DNA from: Atriophallophorus winterbourni
Lineage: Eukaryota > Platyhelminthes > Trematoda > Plagiorchiida > Microphallidae
Assembly (NCBI GenBank): GCA_013407085.1
Contig: JACCGJ010020012.1
Span: forward strand, 16,910-80,909
Length of the DNA: 64,000 bases
Direction: 5' to 3'
Part shown: positions 24,138 to 34,089 of the stretch, in pieces
How positions within the stretch are numbered: position 1 is the first letter of the stretch
Layout: every line of letters starts with the position of its first letter
The notes under the pieces: model-generated
The model's input: only the letters and a program-made list of their open reading frames with translations
What the model was told of the DNA's origin: nothing
The model's database searches: none
Position numbers and translations under genes: made by a program

Positions 24138-27100
24138 ATGCTAGACAAAGGGTTTTTAAAACAAGTTTCACATTACTTCTGCCGAGAATTACTGGAAGCA
24201 TACAAGTAAGTGCCTTCGATATTCAATATTTGTGTGTTGCAGTGCCGCTAATCAATCGCGGTTGGAGGAATATTCCGCTGCTGTAAAAATCCAATCTTGG
24301 TATCGGGGGACACGTTTGCGCCGCTATTTGAAGTAAGCGATTTATCGCGTTCGGTTATCGGGGCCGATAGGACTCTCCACCAGCAAGCCGTAATCATACA
24401 AAAATGCTGGAGAGGTTTTTGTGGACGCCGGATCTATCGACGCCTGCTTGCTATTACGGTCGCTAACACGCACAGCACGCAATATGATGCCGCGGCCCGT
24501 AAGGTAATACCACATTCTAACCAGAAACGCGTGTTTACTTGAAGATTCAAAGTGTCTGGAGAGGATACCGCAGCCGGAAGTTCATATTCAATTTTTACGC
24601 GAGAAAGGCCTATCAATTCGTCGTGAAACAAATAGGTCTATATGTCAAGTGAGCATTTACCATTCGCCGATCTCATATGCTTCATAGTCACCAACTGGAT
24701 CGCCTCGTGGAAGAACAACGCATGCAGGAGCATCTGGATTTGGAACACTCGAAACAGCTGAATTTGCACGATTGGGCATTAAGGCATCATTATATGTTGT
24801 CCACTACAGTGAGAACCGGTATATATCATTCCAAACCGTCGAAAACGTATGTCTCTAATGTCTGTATTCAGTTTACCGTTTGATTTTCATTCAAGTAAAT
24901 TGACAAATTATTGTATATTAATATAAAACGTGCGTACTTGGTGTTATTATTTCGACACACAGCGTGCAGAGGATACTAATGCACGCGTTACTGTCTATAT
25001 CAGTGAACGTTTTAGAAGTGAATGTTACAATCGAATCCGAATTTACAGGCACGTGAGAAGTTGTGGAATATGAGATTATCGTTTAATGATGAAGCACATT
25101 CACAATCATTATTGTGAAAACATACTGCGTTTTAAAATATTACATATGCATAAAAATACCTTCATGGTAGCTTGAAAACATTGAGCTGCACAATGTGTTT
25201 ACATTTTGAGACACGATAACCTTTGAAATAACGCAACATTATCAGATCATTTTGCTCCAAATTGCTAATTGAAACAATCATTGTGCAAATTCGCCAAGCC
25301 CATATGACTGAGAATACTTCCTTTATATCCTTTTATATCCTGAATAGTTTGTAAGCATACATTTTGCTGGCTCGATTCATTGAGGATTTTAAATGCGAAC
25401 GACATACTGGTGAATAGTTTATTGTGATAAAAACAACTTGAATAGCACAATGATATGATTTTTCGCAAATCGCACACATTATGGTTCAGCGCCGACTGTT
25501 TTCAACATAGATACTTGTATCAAACATGGACCGGTTTGAGATCAACGATGATATTAGGAATGAGCTATCATGGAATTAACCCTTAACTGCCTGAATTATT
25601 TTACAAGCGTCACCTCACGTCCGAAGTTTGTTGACAACTGGCGCGCCGCATGGCTCAGCCGTCTCAAACGCGTATCAAACGAGAGCAGAACGTGTGCCGA
25701 ATCCGATACTCCCGGCATACGGAATTGATTTGTCTAGTTTATCCTATCATAAACCTTTAAATTTGGTGTACCGAATTTGACCCATTCGACCGTTAAGGGT
25801 TAAACACTGAAGAATAGTGCATGTCAGAATCAAGTCAGTTTTTCTGCCCGATGGCATGTCTGCTACCACTGAAAGCAATTTTTACTGTAAATGAAAAGAA
25901 TGTGCAATTATACTAGAATACATTTTTCCTGTCTGAAGTTTAAAATTGGTAATTGTTTTTGAAAACAAACAAACAATAATGTTTCAGCCACTCCGTTTTC
26001 AAACTAAAATAATGAAATGTAAAAAGACGAGTTTAGTTCACTTAGTTGTTTAATGATGAATTCGAATTATTCTAATCGAGACGAACAGATCCAAATGTTT
26101 TTAAATTCACTACCAATTTCGGTTGATTATTATCTCTAAAAGTTTTTCGATTAGTGCTTTCGTATCGGTACACTTTTGATACGTGAAACCTGAAGACACA
26201 TTCTTGGGGGAAAACTTGACCGTAATTCACATTTTTGCCGTTATAGTGTATCACCAATTATGGTGAAATTATCCCGTTATTGAGATGTGAATCCACGGAC
26301 GACAGGCCCAAAAAGGTCAACATTAATGAAAAGAAATTTGTGCATTCGGTTAGATCAGATTTTGGGTAACGTTTCACATTTGACACAGAATATTCATCAG
26401 ACCAAGGGTGATGGTCAATTCAATTCAATTCAATTCAATTCAATTCAATGGTCTAAAAGGCATATAGCTTTACAAAAACCACAGAATAATATGGGAATTA
26501 CGAATAACATAAGTAATAAAAACGGAATTTGTTTGCTTACTGTGCAGTCCGGAAGGTAAAAGGTAAACGTCCATAGGGTAGAAATCTTTTTCGGACGGTT
26601 GAATGCCACATATAAATCCATGGGGTCAAGATGTATAGTTTACTTCGATGCATGGGGGTGGCAGTGAGGATAAGCTCCCACTGTCTATAAAATGCTCCCC
26701 AGTGGCGCGCGTCTCAAATAGCCTCTGATAACCAAGTCCAACTTCTGGCCTGCACGAGTGGCTCCCAGAGCCCGCGGAACTGCTTCTACCAACAGGAAAA
26801 TGGGCGAGGGCGAGTGACTGGCGCCTTTAATCCAGTTTGCTTTGGGCAAATGGAGTATTTCAACCAACACATCTGTGTTGGCCTTACCTTTAAGCCATCT
26901 ATAGTAAAGGTTGAGTGAGTTAAGTCACGTAGACCTGACCAGGATCAGCTACCGATTCGTATTCTCTTCTTAAATTGATACAAGTGAACACAGTCTAGGT
27001 CTTTAAACGCTGTTTCCAATATTTTTAAATGTGCATAACAAATGAGGTAGAGGTTAAAGCAATGTTCTGAAAAAACGAAAATCCGATCAACTATCGAGTG

Positions 27101-30100
27101 TAAGGTGAATATAAGATTAGTACTTTCGCATCAATGCTGAGCCCCAGACTGTGGAGATCTCTGCCCCATTCACCTTACTGACCGCCTCGGCACTAGCCAT
27201 ACGGCTTAATACCTCGTCTAAATGGACTCTGTGACCAGTATCTAATACATGTTCTGCCTTGGTGTAATCACGATTAAGGAATTGATATTCCCAATTTATT
27301 CATTACTTCCCAATTAATTTTCATATAGGAAATAATATTTATCGACATCAAATCAAAATCTCATACATATCTGATCCTTTTATAAATCGAATTGGAAAAA
27401 TTAACAACGTAATCAAACGTACTTAAACCACGAGTGTGTAATTTTTTGAATTGTTGTATATTTCAAAATTTGAGATGGCTGATGAGACTACTAATTATTT
27501 AATCATTTTCAATCAGGGATAAATCAGATGCTCTTCTGAAATCCGTGGAAAGTCAGCTAATTCGGTTTCCACGCAAGGCGGTCAAAGCGACTGGTGTCGA
27601 TGCGTTTCAATGGAATGTTACCCGATGCAAACCGATCAAACACCAGCTGCCTGCGATCTCTGAAAAGCCACAGGGACCGTTTCGAGAAGTTGAAGAGGTT
27701 ATTTCATGGAAAAAGAAGCCGGTTCCCTTGAGTTTAAGAGCAGCAACCGATTACTATTGTAGAGAGAAAGCGTCGCGTGAGGAAACAGCTAAAGAATGGA
27801 CGCAAAGATTATTCGATATGCCGTGAGTTGTAAAAACCGTGTCTCACAAATTCACCTTAACAAAGCAAACACTCTCTGAGGCATGCGCATCGTCATTATC
27901 TAATTGAGAATTGACAGCAACACTAAACTGGTCGCAGGGTGCTGGAAGAACAGCTTGTAGATAGAAATATTTCGTTCGAAGTTATGTGCTTCCTGGCATA
28001 TGCGTAAGCATTGTGTCCTCATGCGATATAGTATAACAAATCACAGATTTTTTCGTTTAAATTTCTCCACTGAAAAATCATACTAATCGTACCAGCCTCA
28101 TCTGATAGGACTTAACATTGCGAAACTAGTTATGATGTAAATCTGTGTTCGGAACGCATTTAAATCTATTTGTAACCATTTATATCGATTAGTTTGCAAA
28201 TCTTTACATTGTCCACTTACGATAGATTTTATGGGTCTTAACGTCCATTATATCGACAGTACTGGCTTCAAGGGCATTCAAAACAACATTACCACGTCGC
28301 CCCCTTATTTCACACTCGATAATCGATTGTATCCCGATTCATTCCCGAATTCAACCTTCCCAACGCTATTTAGGTTCATCCACGAATCCCGTAACACACG
28401 AGAACTCCAATCAAACAACTGTGTTTATTGCTTACACGACAAAGAACAAAACATTTCACATCCTTGAATAAAAAAGCTCATTTGCTTGCAACTCCATCAC
28501 ACACACACACCCCACGACCGGTTTCGTGCTGTTTGCACTCATCAGGTATGGACAGTATGATCAGGATCCGCATGAGCTTGAAACAGTGGAAGAATGGTAA
28601 ACAAATTGCGCTTGTATGTCAATGTTTGGTAAGGTTGGTACAACCAACTTGTTCAATTACATGTGGTGTGTGTGATGGAGATGCATGCAAATGAGATTTT
28701 TCATTCATGGTCATGGGTTCGAACCCAGTCTACATGAGTGTGGGCTCATTTGATTGAACAGGTTGGTCGTACCAACCTTACCCAACAATGGCATACGAGC
28801 GCAACTTGATTACACATCCCGCTTATACAGACAAATCATGTTACCACAACGCAATCCTAAACATGTTTGTACCGATAGCCAATCGATTTCATGATTGACC
28901 TTGATGAACGGCCTCTCGTTCGTGGAGGACGTTGTCCATTTCCGCATGTTTCTAAAGATGTCGTCGCTTGAACGGTTCTCATGCATTCAGTTTGAAACCA
29001 GAACTTTTAAGATTTAGTGATTTTCGCCACCAGTCATTTCCAGCTCTTGTATTGCATATCATCCGATAACTCGTGACAAACACTCACCGCTAATGCACTG
29101 CATACCGCCACTACATCCCCTTTATGATTTAAGCTCATGTTAATAAGTTATTGCTGACTTTGGTGTAGATTTTATATATTCGTCTTATGTTGATACAGTC
29201 GCGCTGTTCGATTATCAAGTGATTTTCCCTGATTCACTTGAACCCAAACTTTTCATATTCATGTCAATTATCATTTAGTAAGACACGGGGATTAAGTCGA
29301 AGCAAGACCACTGTTTACTTCCAAAGAAGAAGCGGCAAATCTGAAGCCAGAAGACCTTGATTTCGGCCAGCGATAGCATACCTACTCATGTGTACTTTAC
29401 ACCAAACTTTACTATGCGTCACAACGTCCGATGGAATCGATCACCATTTGGACTTTTGTGCAGCTGGTGTTTTCAAGCTAATAATATGGATAGATATGAT
29501 TAACTTAAAGTTGGGACATCCGTTGATTATATATAACAATTAGAACGACATAACGAATTTAAACATTATTCTATTCGTTCATAAATAAAACTCCTATCAC
29601 ACAACCCCGTATTAGCCATTCCGGTTACTTGAAGGTAAACGGTTTTTATGATTCAGTCACCTAGGATAGTTTTCCACATTTTATTCCACGGTTAAGTATT
29701 TATGAGGCGTCAAAGTTTATTTAGTTAGAAATATTGAATTTGGAGAAAGGAATAGCAATTTATAATATAGATTCTCGTGATTACAATTCACAACCCCTCT
29801 CACAGAATACAATCGAATAGTTCATGATTGAATACTAACGCGGCAAGTCAGCTCGGCGTGATGTCTGCCATAAACCACGTTGATGGTGGTGCATACTCTG
29901 TGATCTGCTTCCTTCAGTTACTGCTTGTGGAAAAAAGACTCTTGAAAGATAAACATCAAAGACAATTTCGATTATCCTGAAGGGGTGTGCTTCGAGCCAA
30001 CAAGGTTATTTCTTCATAAATCATGGATTTCAATGTGCCTTATTCCATGAAACTAGGAAAGATTGTTCGTAGTTTCGAGCTTTATGAATTTGAATTTGTT

Positions 30101-32106
30101 TACAATCGCCTCCGCTGTCCTCAAGAGGTTCCAGTCTCCGAGACATGTTTTTGGGGCACCGTACTTGGGCTACCGAGGGAAACCAGATTCCTCACAACAC
30201 ATCACGCAAAAATGAATTTGTGTTACATTACATCATCAGAACTCAGAATGTTTGATAGAAAAAGCGGTAAGCTTAACAATAGCTACATAATGTTGCGGTA
30301 TATATAGAGTAAAAATATGAAATCTTCCAGAAACGAATTGGGAAAGTCACTTAACATATGATTCGTCATGTTCTCATCGAGCTATAAAGCGAAAACCACA
30401 ACTGATTTTTTCCTACAAGATGTTTCAAGTGTAACAATTTCTGACTGAGAAAGTATTTCGACGAATATCCAGTCCAGAATACTTTAAATGTCTTCGAGTA
30501 AGGTCACTGGACATTAGTAAGAGTTTCAGGGGATGATTTTCGTGTGCATAATTATAAATGCCAGCATGAGGTTACTTCGTATCCGTCGTTGGGTAAAATC
30601 GTGTATTCGATTTTGGAAAGGCGACTTTTCGTACCAGTTGACCAATTCGGTCGCACGATTATAAATACTTGCAAGTAGTTCAATATCCTTACTCAGCCAT
30701 GGTGCCCAGGATTAGATAGATTGTTTCATAACATACGTATTAGATAACCTGAGTAAGGTTTCAGGTGTGAAACACCGAAATATCCTTTTGAGCAAACCCA
30801 AGTTATAGCATGTTTTATTATACACTGTTCGGCAATTATGTGTAGATTTGACGTTACACGACACTCAGATGCATATTATATTGTTTCTGCGGAAGTCCAT
30901 ACGAGATCTTGCGTGCCAATGTGATACGTGTAGTGAAAAGATTTTCTAAGCTGCAGAATCGTACATTTCGGTGTATTAAATGGTAATTCATTTGTCTATA
31001 AACCAACTGTATAAGGTGCTTAGAACATTCCGTTGTAATGCAATACGGTCATTAACAGACCTGACAATTTTCCATCTGATGCTCCATTTTTGTGCGCTGT
31101 TACTGAGACCTGAACTATTCGAAACTGTCTTGTTTTAAACAATTCGGAAGTCGTTGTTGGAGTTCTTTTCGCTTAAATCAACCGTAACCAGGATTAATCG
31201 TACACATTTCTACGATAACTATGTAGATAAGTCAAAGGTGTTCACATTGAACTTTAATCAAATTAGCATCCTATAGCTTAGCCGTATGCAGTGGTACTGT
31301 AGGGAATAAGAAGTCAACGCGTTTCGGACAGAGCGTTTATTGCGTTAATTTTTAATCACAACTGGTTATTTATATAAGAACCGTTTGCCAACATCACGTG
31401 ACGCTCGCATCTGCAGGGGATTATCAGCCGACTTATGGTTCATTATTCATTAATTATGCAAAACATCTCAGGTCACCAGTCCATGGGTAGCACGTGGCCA
31501 ACATCCGGCCTTTATCACCGCATTTCGGGTCATCACGTGATTATTTGGCCGTTCGGTTCACTTCTTGCTCATGTCACACCAGGAGTGCTCAACTGACCTT
31601 GACGAGATGATAATGTGCGCCGACTGTGATGTACGTTCAGGATCACCACTACATAATCGACGATCGTGAAACACGATCAGTATTCAAGTTTGTTGACAAT
31701 TATGGCTCACTGTCAGCAGTCATTAAGAAGTTCAGGTTGTTATACAGGATCTGAAAATACATACATACGCAAAGCGAAACGTACAATAAATGGCCTCTCT
31801 ATCAAAACGAACATCAGTTCATGTAAAAAATATGAATCTATTATATATGAGAGATGTTTCAATTACATTCATTATAATGATCTTCACAGAGTAAAGATTT
31901 CCCGGCCAGTTTCTCCGAAATATTCACGGGAAATTTGCAAAATCGGGCCATACAAAATCCCGCGTTATGGTGTCAAGCATTTTCGTGCTAGTGAAGATGA
32001 GGTTGCGCAGGACGAGGAGAAATCCAGGTTTCATACAATTTTGCCCCCGATCCCATTGTTTGATCGCTGGAAGAAGGAATACATTGCAAGATACGTACAA
32101 AATTGA
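24138..32106 (+). CDS. SPATA17: Spermatogenesis-associated protein 17 (SPATA17), complete, seven exons
   Basis: This is a calmodulin-binding IQ-motif protein of the SPATA17 family, which is associated with sperm and cilia in animals. Exons are 24138-24205, 24243-24332, 24371-24503, 24545-24648, 24688-24846, 27517-27822 and 31890-32106. All junctions are GT-AG and in phase, giving 1077 nt: 358 residues plus a stop, close to the roughly 360 residues of vertebrate SPATA17. IQ motifs lie near residues 36-53 (AAVKIQSWYRGTRLRRY), 59-78 (AVIIQKCWRGFCGRRIYRRL) and 96-110 (KIQSVWRGYRSRKF, spanning exons 3-4). An acidic/basic stretch then leads to RHHYMLSTTVRTGIYHS, matching the human 'KMHYLLSTKQIPGIYNS' block. 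Exon 6 has LPAISEKPQGPFREVEEV, matching 'LPPINRKQCQGPFRDITEV'. Exon 7 ends in TILPPIPLFDRWKKEYIARY, matching the 'TVLPSFELFSKYGKLYSKA' tail. The start is the ATG of a short N-terminal exon. The first four introns are 37-41 bp; the last two are 2670 and 4067 bp and full of repeats. Confidence 0.93.
24206..24687 (+). other. SPATA17: Four micro-introns of SPATA17
   Basis: Introns are 24206-24242 (37 bp), 24333-24370 (38 bp), 24504-24544 (41 bp) and 24649-24687 (39 bp). Donors are GTAAGT, GTAAGC, GTAATA and GTGAGC; acceptors are TGCAG, GATAG, TGAAG and CATAG. Each removal restores the reading frame and the family alignment. The third acceptor (TTGAAG) has a poor pyrimidine tract but is the only one that gives the conserved KIQSVWRG junction. 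Confidence 0.85.
25580..25799. mobile_element. piggyBac-like MITE, 220 bp, with TTAA duplications
   Basis: TTAA at 25576-25579 and 25800-25803 flank CCCTTAAC (25580-25587) and its exact complement GTTAAGGG (25792-25799). TTAA targets and ends beginning CCC are hallmarks of piggyBac transposons. The inside codes for nothing, so it would need a transposase from elsewhere. It lies in intron 5 of SPATA17. Confidence 0.65.
26326..26449 (+). repeat. Repeat family A, truncated copy ending in (CAATT)n
   Basis: AAAAGAAATTTGTGCATTCG, GGGTAACGTTTCAC and CAGACCAAGGGTGATGGT match the family. The next bases are a pentanucleotide array (CAATT)6CAAT at 26416-26449 in place of the rest of the element. Confidence 0.65.
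26570..26885 (+). mobile_element. RTE-like 5'-region fragment
   Basis: ATGCATGGGGGTGGCAGTGA, AAAATGCTCCCCAGTGGCGC, CCAAGTCCAACTTCTGGCCT and GACTGGCGCCTTTAATCCAG align in order with 49110-49320 and, inverted, with 52300-52520. The element stops near 26885, before any coding part. Confidence 0.65.
26900..27300 (-). mobile_element. Penelope-related end fragment
   Basis: TTGATACAAGTGAACACAGT, TACTTTCGCATCAATGCTGA and GATCTCTGCCCCATTCACCT align in order with 40815-41040. CGATTAAGGAATTGATATTC (27269-27288) matches CGAATAAGGAATTGATATTC (42702-42721) at the GIY-YIG end of the 42640 element. It appears to be the 3' part of the same PLE family. Confidence 0.5.
28478..28625 (-). repeat. Repeat family B, best-preserved copy
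   Basis: This copy shares, on the + strand, the order GCTCATTTG, a CA-rich run, CCACGACCGGTTTCGTGCTG, CAGGATCCGCATG, GCTTGAAACAGTGG and AATGGTAAACA with the copies at 2893-2990, 3706-3840, 3860-3930, 57480-57600 and 59830-59945, and, inverted, with 33765-33850 and 33990-34080. It is the only copy whose hammerhead core is intact. Confidence 0.8.
28509..28553 (-). ncRNA. Hammerhead ribozyme motif, minimal type I, in repeat family B
   Basis: Read on the - strand from 28553 the sequence gives a stem-I strand CCATAC, the core CTGATGA (28545-28539), stem II GTGC-AAACA-GCAC, and GAAAC (28525-28521). A two-base-pair stem III (CC/GG) closed by A15.1-U16.1 follows, then C17 and GTGGGG, the other stem-I strand. 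Every invariant core position (C3 to A9, G12-A15.1, U16.1, C17) is present. Predicted cleavage lies between the complements of 28516 and 28515. Stem I pairs C-G, A-U and U-G, then one A-G mismatch and two C-G pairs. A stem III without a loop cannot fold well as a monomer; ribozymes of this kind, known from PLE-type and related animal repeats, act mainly as dimers. It lies antisense in intron 6 of SPATA17. Activity is inferred, not shown. Confidence 0.72.
28624..28785. mobile_element. Short terminal-inverted-repeat element with internal B-box palindrome
   Basis: The left arm 28624-28656 and right arm 28753-28785 are inverted repeats that match at 30 of 33 positions. Each arm holds its own near-perfect hairpin (AGGTTGGT-acg-ACCAACCT in the right arm). 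Inside lies TGGGTTCGAACCCA (28714-28727), a perfect palindrome that also fits the RNA polymerase III box B. It directly follows the family B copy and shares part of it inverted (GATGGAGATGCATGCAAATGAG). It could be a foldback/MITE or a tRNA-related SINE fragment; no box A is clear. Confidence 0.55.
29000..31880. other. Repeat-poor part of SPATA17 intron 6
   Basis: There are no exons between the donor at 27823 and the acceptor at 31889. The 94-codon frame at 30023-30307 has no recognisable family features. The block at 31330-31640 looks like non-coding repeat debris. Confidence 0.45.
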
Positions 32107-32639
32107 AAACAAAAACTGAAACGCGAGCATTCCAGAATCATTAGTATTTGATGTATAATTTTCCCAGGTTAATTGTATACTGTTCTTTCGTGTTTGTCTT
32201 TTACATTATTGAAATTCATGTACACTCAATTGTGGAAAATATATTGAGAGAAACTTAGGAATTAGACGATAAAGGAAACAGCAATATCACTATTCAGCGA
32301 AGCTTTTGGTCAATAGCGTATTTAGTCTGCAAAATTAATGAGAATTCAATCGATAAATTGATGAATTGGCAAAATAATTGATAGATGAACAGCAGAATTC
32401 GAACTTCTGTTGCAGCAGATATGATCACTAATTTGTAGCTACCACATGAAAATTATTGAAATGGCGCTTCCTTTAAATGAACGAAATTTTCACGCATTAG
32501 GCTACGAAGAAAACTAAAATCCAAGTTTGAAAGGCAGAAGACAATCAACATAATAAACACTGAATTTACCAGAAAATATATGTTGGCCAAGCTTGCATTG
32601 TTACTGGTGAGTGTCTCATCTTCAAGTAGATTTTGCAAA

Positions 32640-33090
32640 GTATGGCATTTAGCCTGTTGAAGTTGCTGTTGTTGGCCTACTGCGGTTGATGTCTCCCTGA
32701 TATGTACATCTCAAGCGCATCTCAGTGTCATGTTTCACACTCTTTCAAATGACTAAAAATTCCGATTTCTCTCCCGGTGCTCATAGCGGATGGCACTACT
32801 CGGTTGATAGGCGGCAGTTTCACGTTGATCTACAGCACCCGAAAGCAGTATTTGATCTTCCTAGTTTGCATATGAAGCTTAAACAGTGCCTCTAAAGTGA
32901 ACGGTGAAGACCAAACTCTTTCCAAGTTTCAGGGTCTATACAGGGAGTACTATTGAATATGCGCCCTGCCAAAGGGTGGACCTCCAAATTTCAACCACTA
33001 ATAGATTGAATCTTTTGGAATACAATCAGTTTCCAATCTTTTGTCAGCTTCAAAATGAAGAACCTTTCGTGATAGTATTGGGCTAAGCAT
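32640..33090 (-). mobile_element. RTE-like 3' remnant
   Basis: On the - strand, decayed code for the RTE C-terminal domain runs from about 33080 to 32820. The 3' region (CACCGGGAGAGAAATCGGAA, GATGTACATATCAGGGAGAC, GTAGGCCAACAAC) then aligns with 19205-19340. It lies 0.5 kb after the SPATA17 stop in the opposite orientation. Confidence 0.55.
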
Positions 33091-33299
33091 TCCAAATAAA
33101 CCAGAAAAGCATAACCAAGCAGGAAAACTTTTAGTGCATCACTGTTAGCTCCAATAGTCCGTGAATGTACATTTTTAGTCCAGACGACTTGCGCTTGAAA
33201 TTCTAAAACTACAGTCATTAAAATACAGAATATAAACGAATAGATTTTATTTGTGTTCCGGCAAAACTCATGCGAGCAATTCTTCCATGCTAACAAATA

Positions 33300-33660
33300 C
33301 TGAAAACCTCATATAATAAAAAAACATGTTTGACTTACTTGACTTATTCCCTTGAGTTCCTGGAGGAACATACGGCCTCGGCAACTTGTCTCCAGTTTGG
33401 TCTGTCCATAGCAGCCAGTTTGATGTCGTTCCAGTTAAGTCCACACTTGCGGATTTCCACTTCACACGAGCGTTTCCAAGATAGCCTTGGGCGTCCGACC
33501 CGTCTCTTCCCGATTGGGTTCCATTCCAGAGCATGACGCATGATGTCATCATAAGGTTTCCGCAAGGTGTGCCCAACCCATCTCCACTTTCTTCTACTGA
33601 TCTGCTGGGCGATCAGGTCCTCAGCAGCAATCTGCCACAGGTCTTGATTCCTCATCTTTT
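33300..33660 (-). mobile_element. RTE-like 3' fragment of a second type
   Basis: A continuous frame (33655-33344) encodes WRWVGHTLRKPYDDIMRHAL, EWNPIGKRRVGRPRLSWKRS and DRPNWRQVAEAVCSSR. This is the C-terminus typical of the RTE family often annotated as 'endonuclease-reverse transcriptase'. It differs clearly from the RLRWLGHVYRME type elsewhere in the window, so a separate lineage is present. Confidence 0.8.
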
Positions 33661-33764
33661 CTGGCCATGTTTGGACACTACTAATATCATAGTATAATTA
33701 TATGCGACGAATTAACATATTTCAATAGTATTATTCCATTTTAAGCAGTTTACTATACTTCGGA

Positions 33765-33850
33765 CTGTCTCCACCCGATGACGGCAAACAGCCAAAAACC
33801 GGCAGTGGTCTGTAAGGGATGGGGATGTGAGCATCTAAATATATTGGTTG
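33765..33850 (+). repeat. Repeat family B copy, inverted, variant stem II
   Basis: The ribozyme strand is + here: CCGATGA at 33775-33781, a GGC-AAACA-GCC stem II, then AAAAC and CCGGCA in place of CCGGTC. Stem II differs from GTGC/GCAC yet still pairs. The core (CTG to CCG, GAAAC to AAAAC) is inactive. Confidence 0.65.
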
Positions 33851-33989
33851 TTTAAAATCGCCTCAACTGCCTTAACAATAACCAATTTGTGATTCTGCTT
33901 TGAACATCGTGGTTCTTTGTAAGAACCCTATTTAAGATTGGCCTACATGTATACTTTTTTATCACTATACCACTGATTCAACGATCACT

Positions 33990-34085
33990 GAACGTGATCT
34001 TACTGTCTCCACCTGATGACGCAAACAGCCAGTAACTGGCAGTGGTGTGTTAGGGATTGGGATACGAGCATCAAATATATTGTCA
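33990..34085 (+). repeat. Repeat family B copy, inverted
   Basis: CTGATGA is intact at 34013-34019 with stem-I strand CCAC before it and GTGG at 34041-34044. GAAAC has become GTAAC, the cleavage block is TGGCA and stem II has lost a base. It lies about 140 bp after the copy at 33765 in the same orientation. Confidence 0.65.
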
Positions 34086-34089
34086 ATTT

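Noticed and set aside
28500..28690. CRISPR-like or satellite array
   Set aside because: Repeats are dispersed retroposon units and CA microsatellites in a eukaryotic context, without regular spacers.
28690..28760. tRNA gene at the GGGTTCGAACCC box
   Set aside because: Box B and a partial T-arm are present but no acceptor stem, anticodon arm or box A can be drawn. At most tRNA-related.
30023..30307. 94-codon + frame in SPATA17 intron 6
   Set aside because: No splice sites in a useful phase, no domain and not needed for the SPATA17 reading frame.
31330..31640. LTR-like block beginning with CAACGCGTTTCGGACAG
   Set aside because: I found no partner LTR, primer-binding site or gag/pol code nearby.
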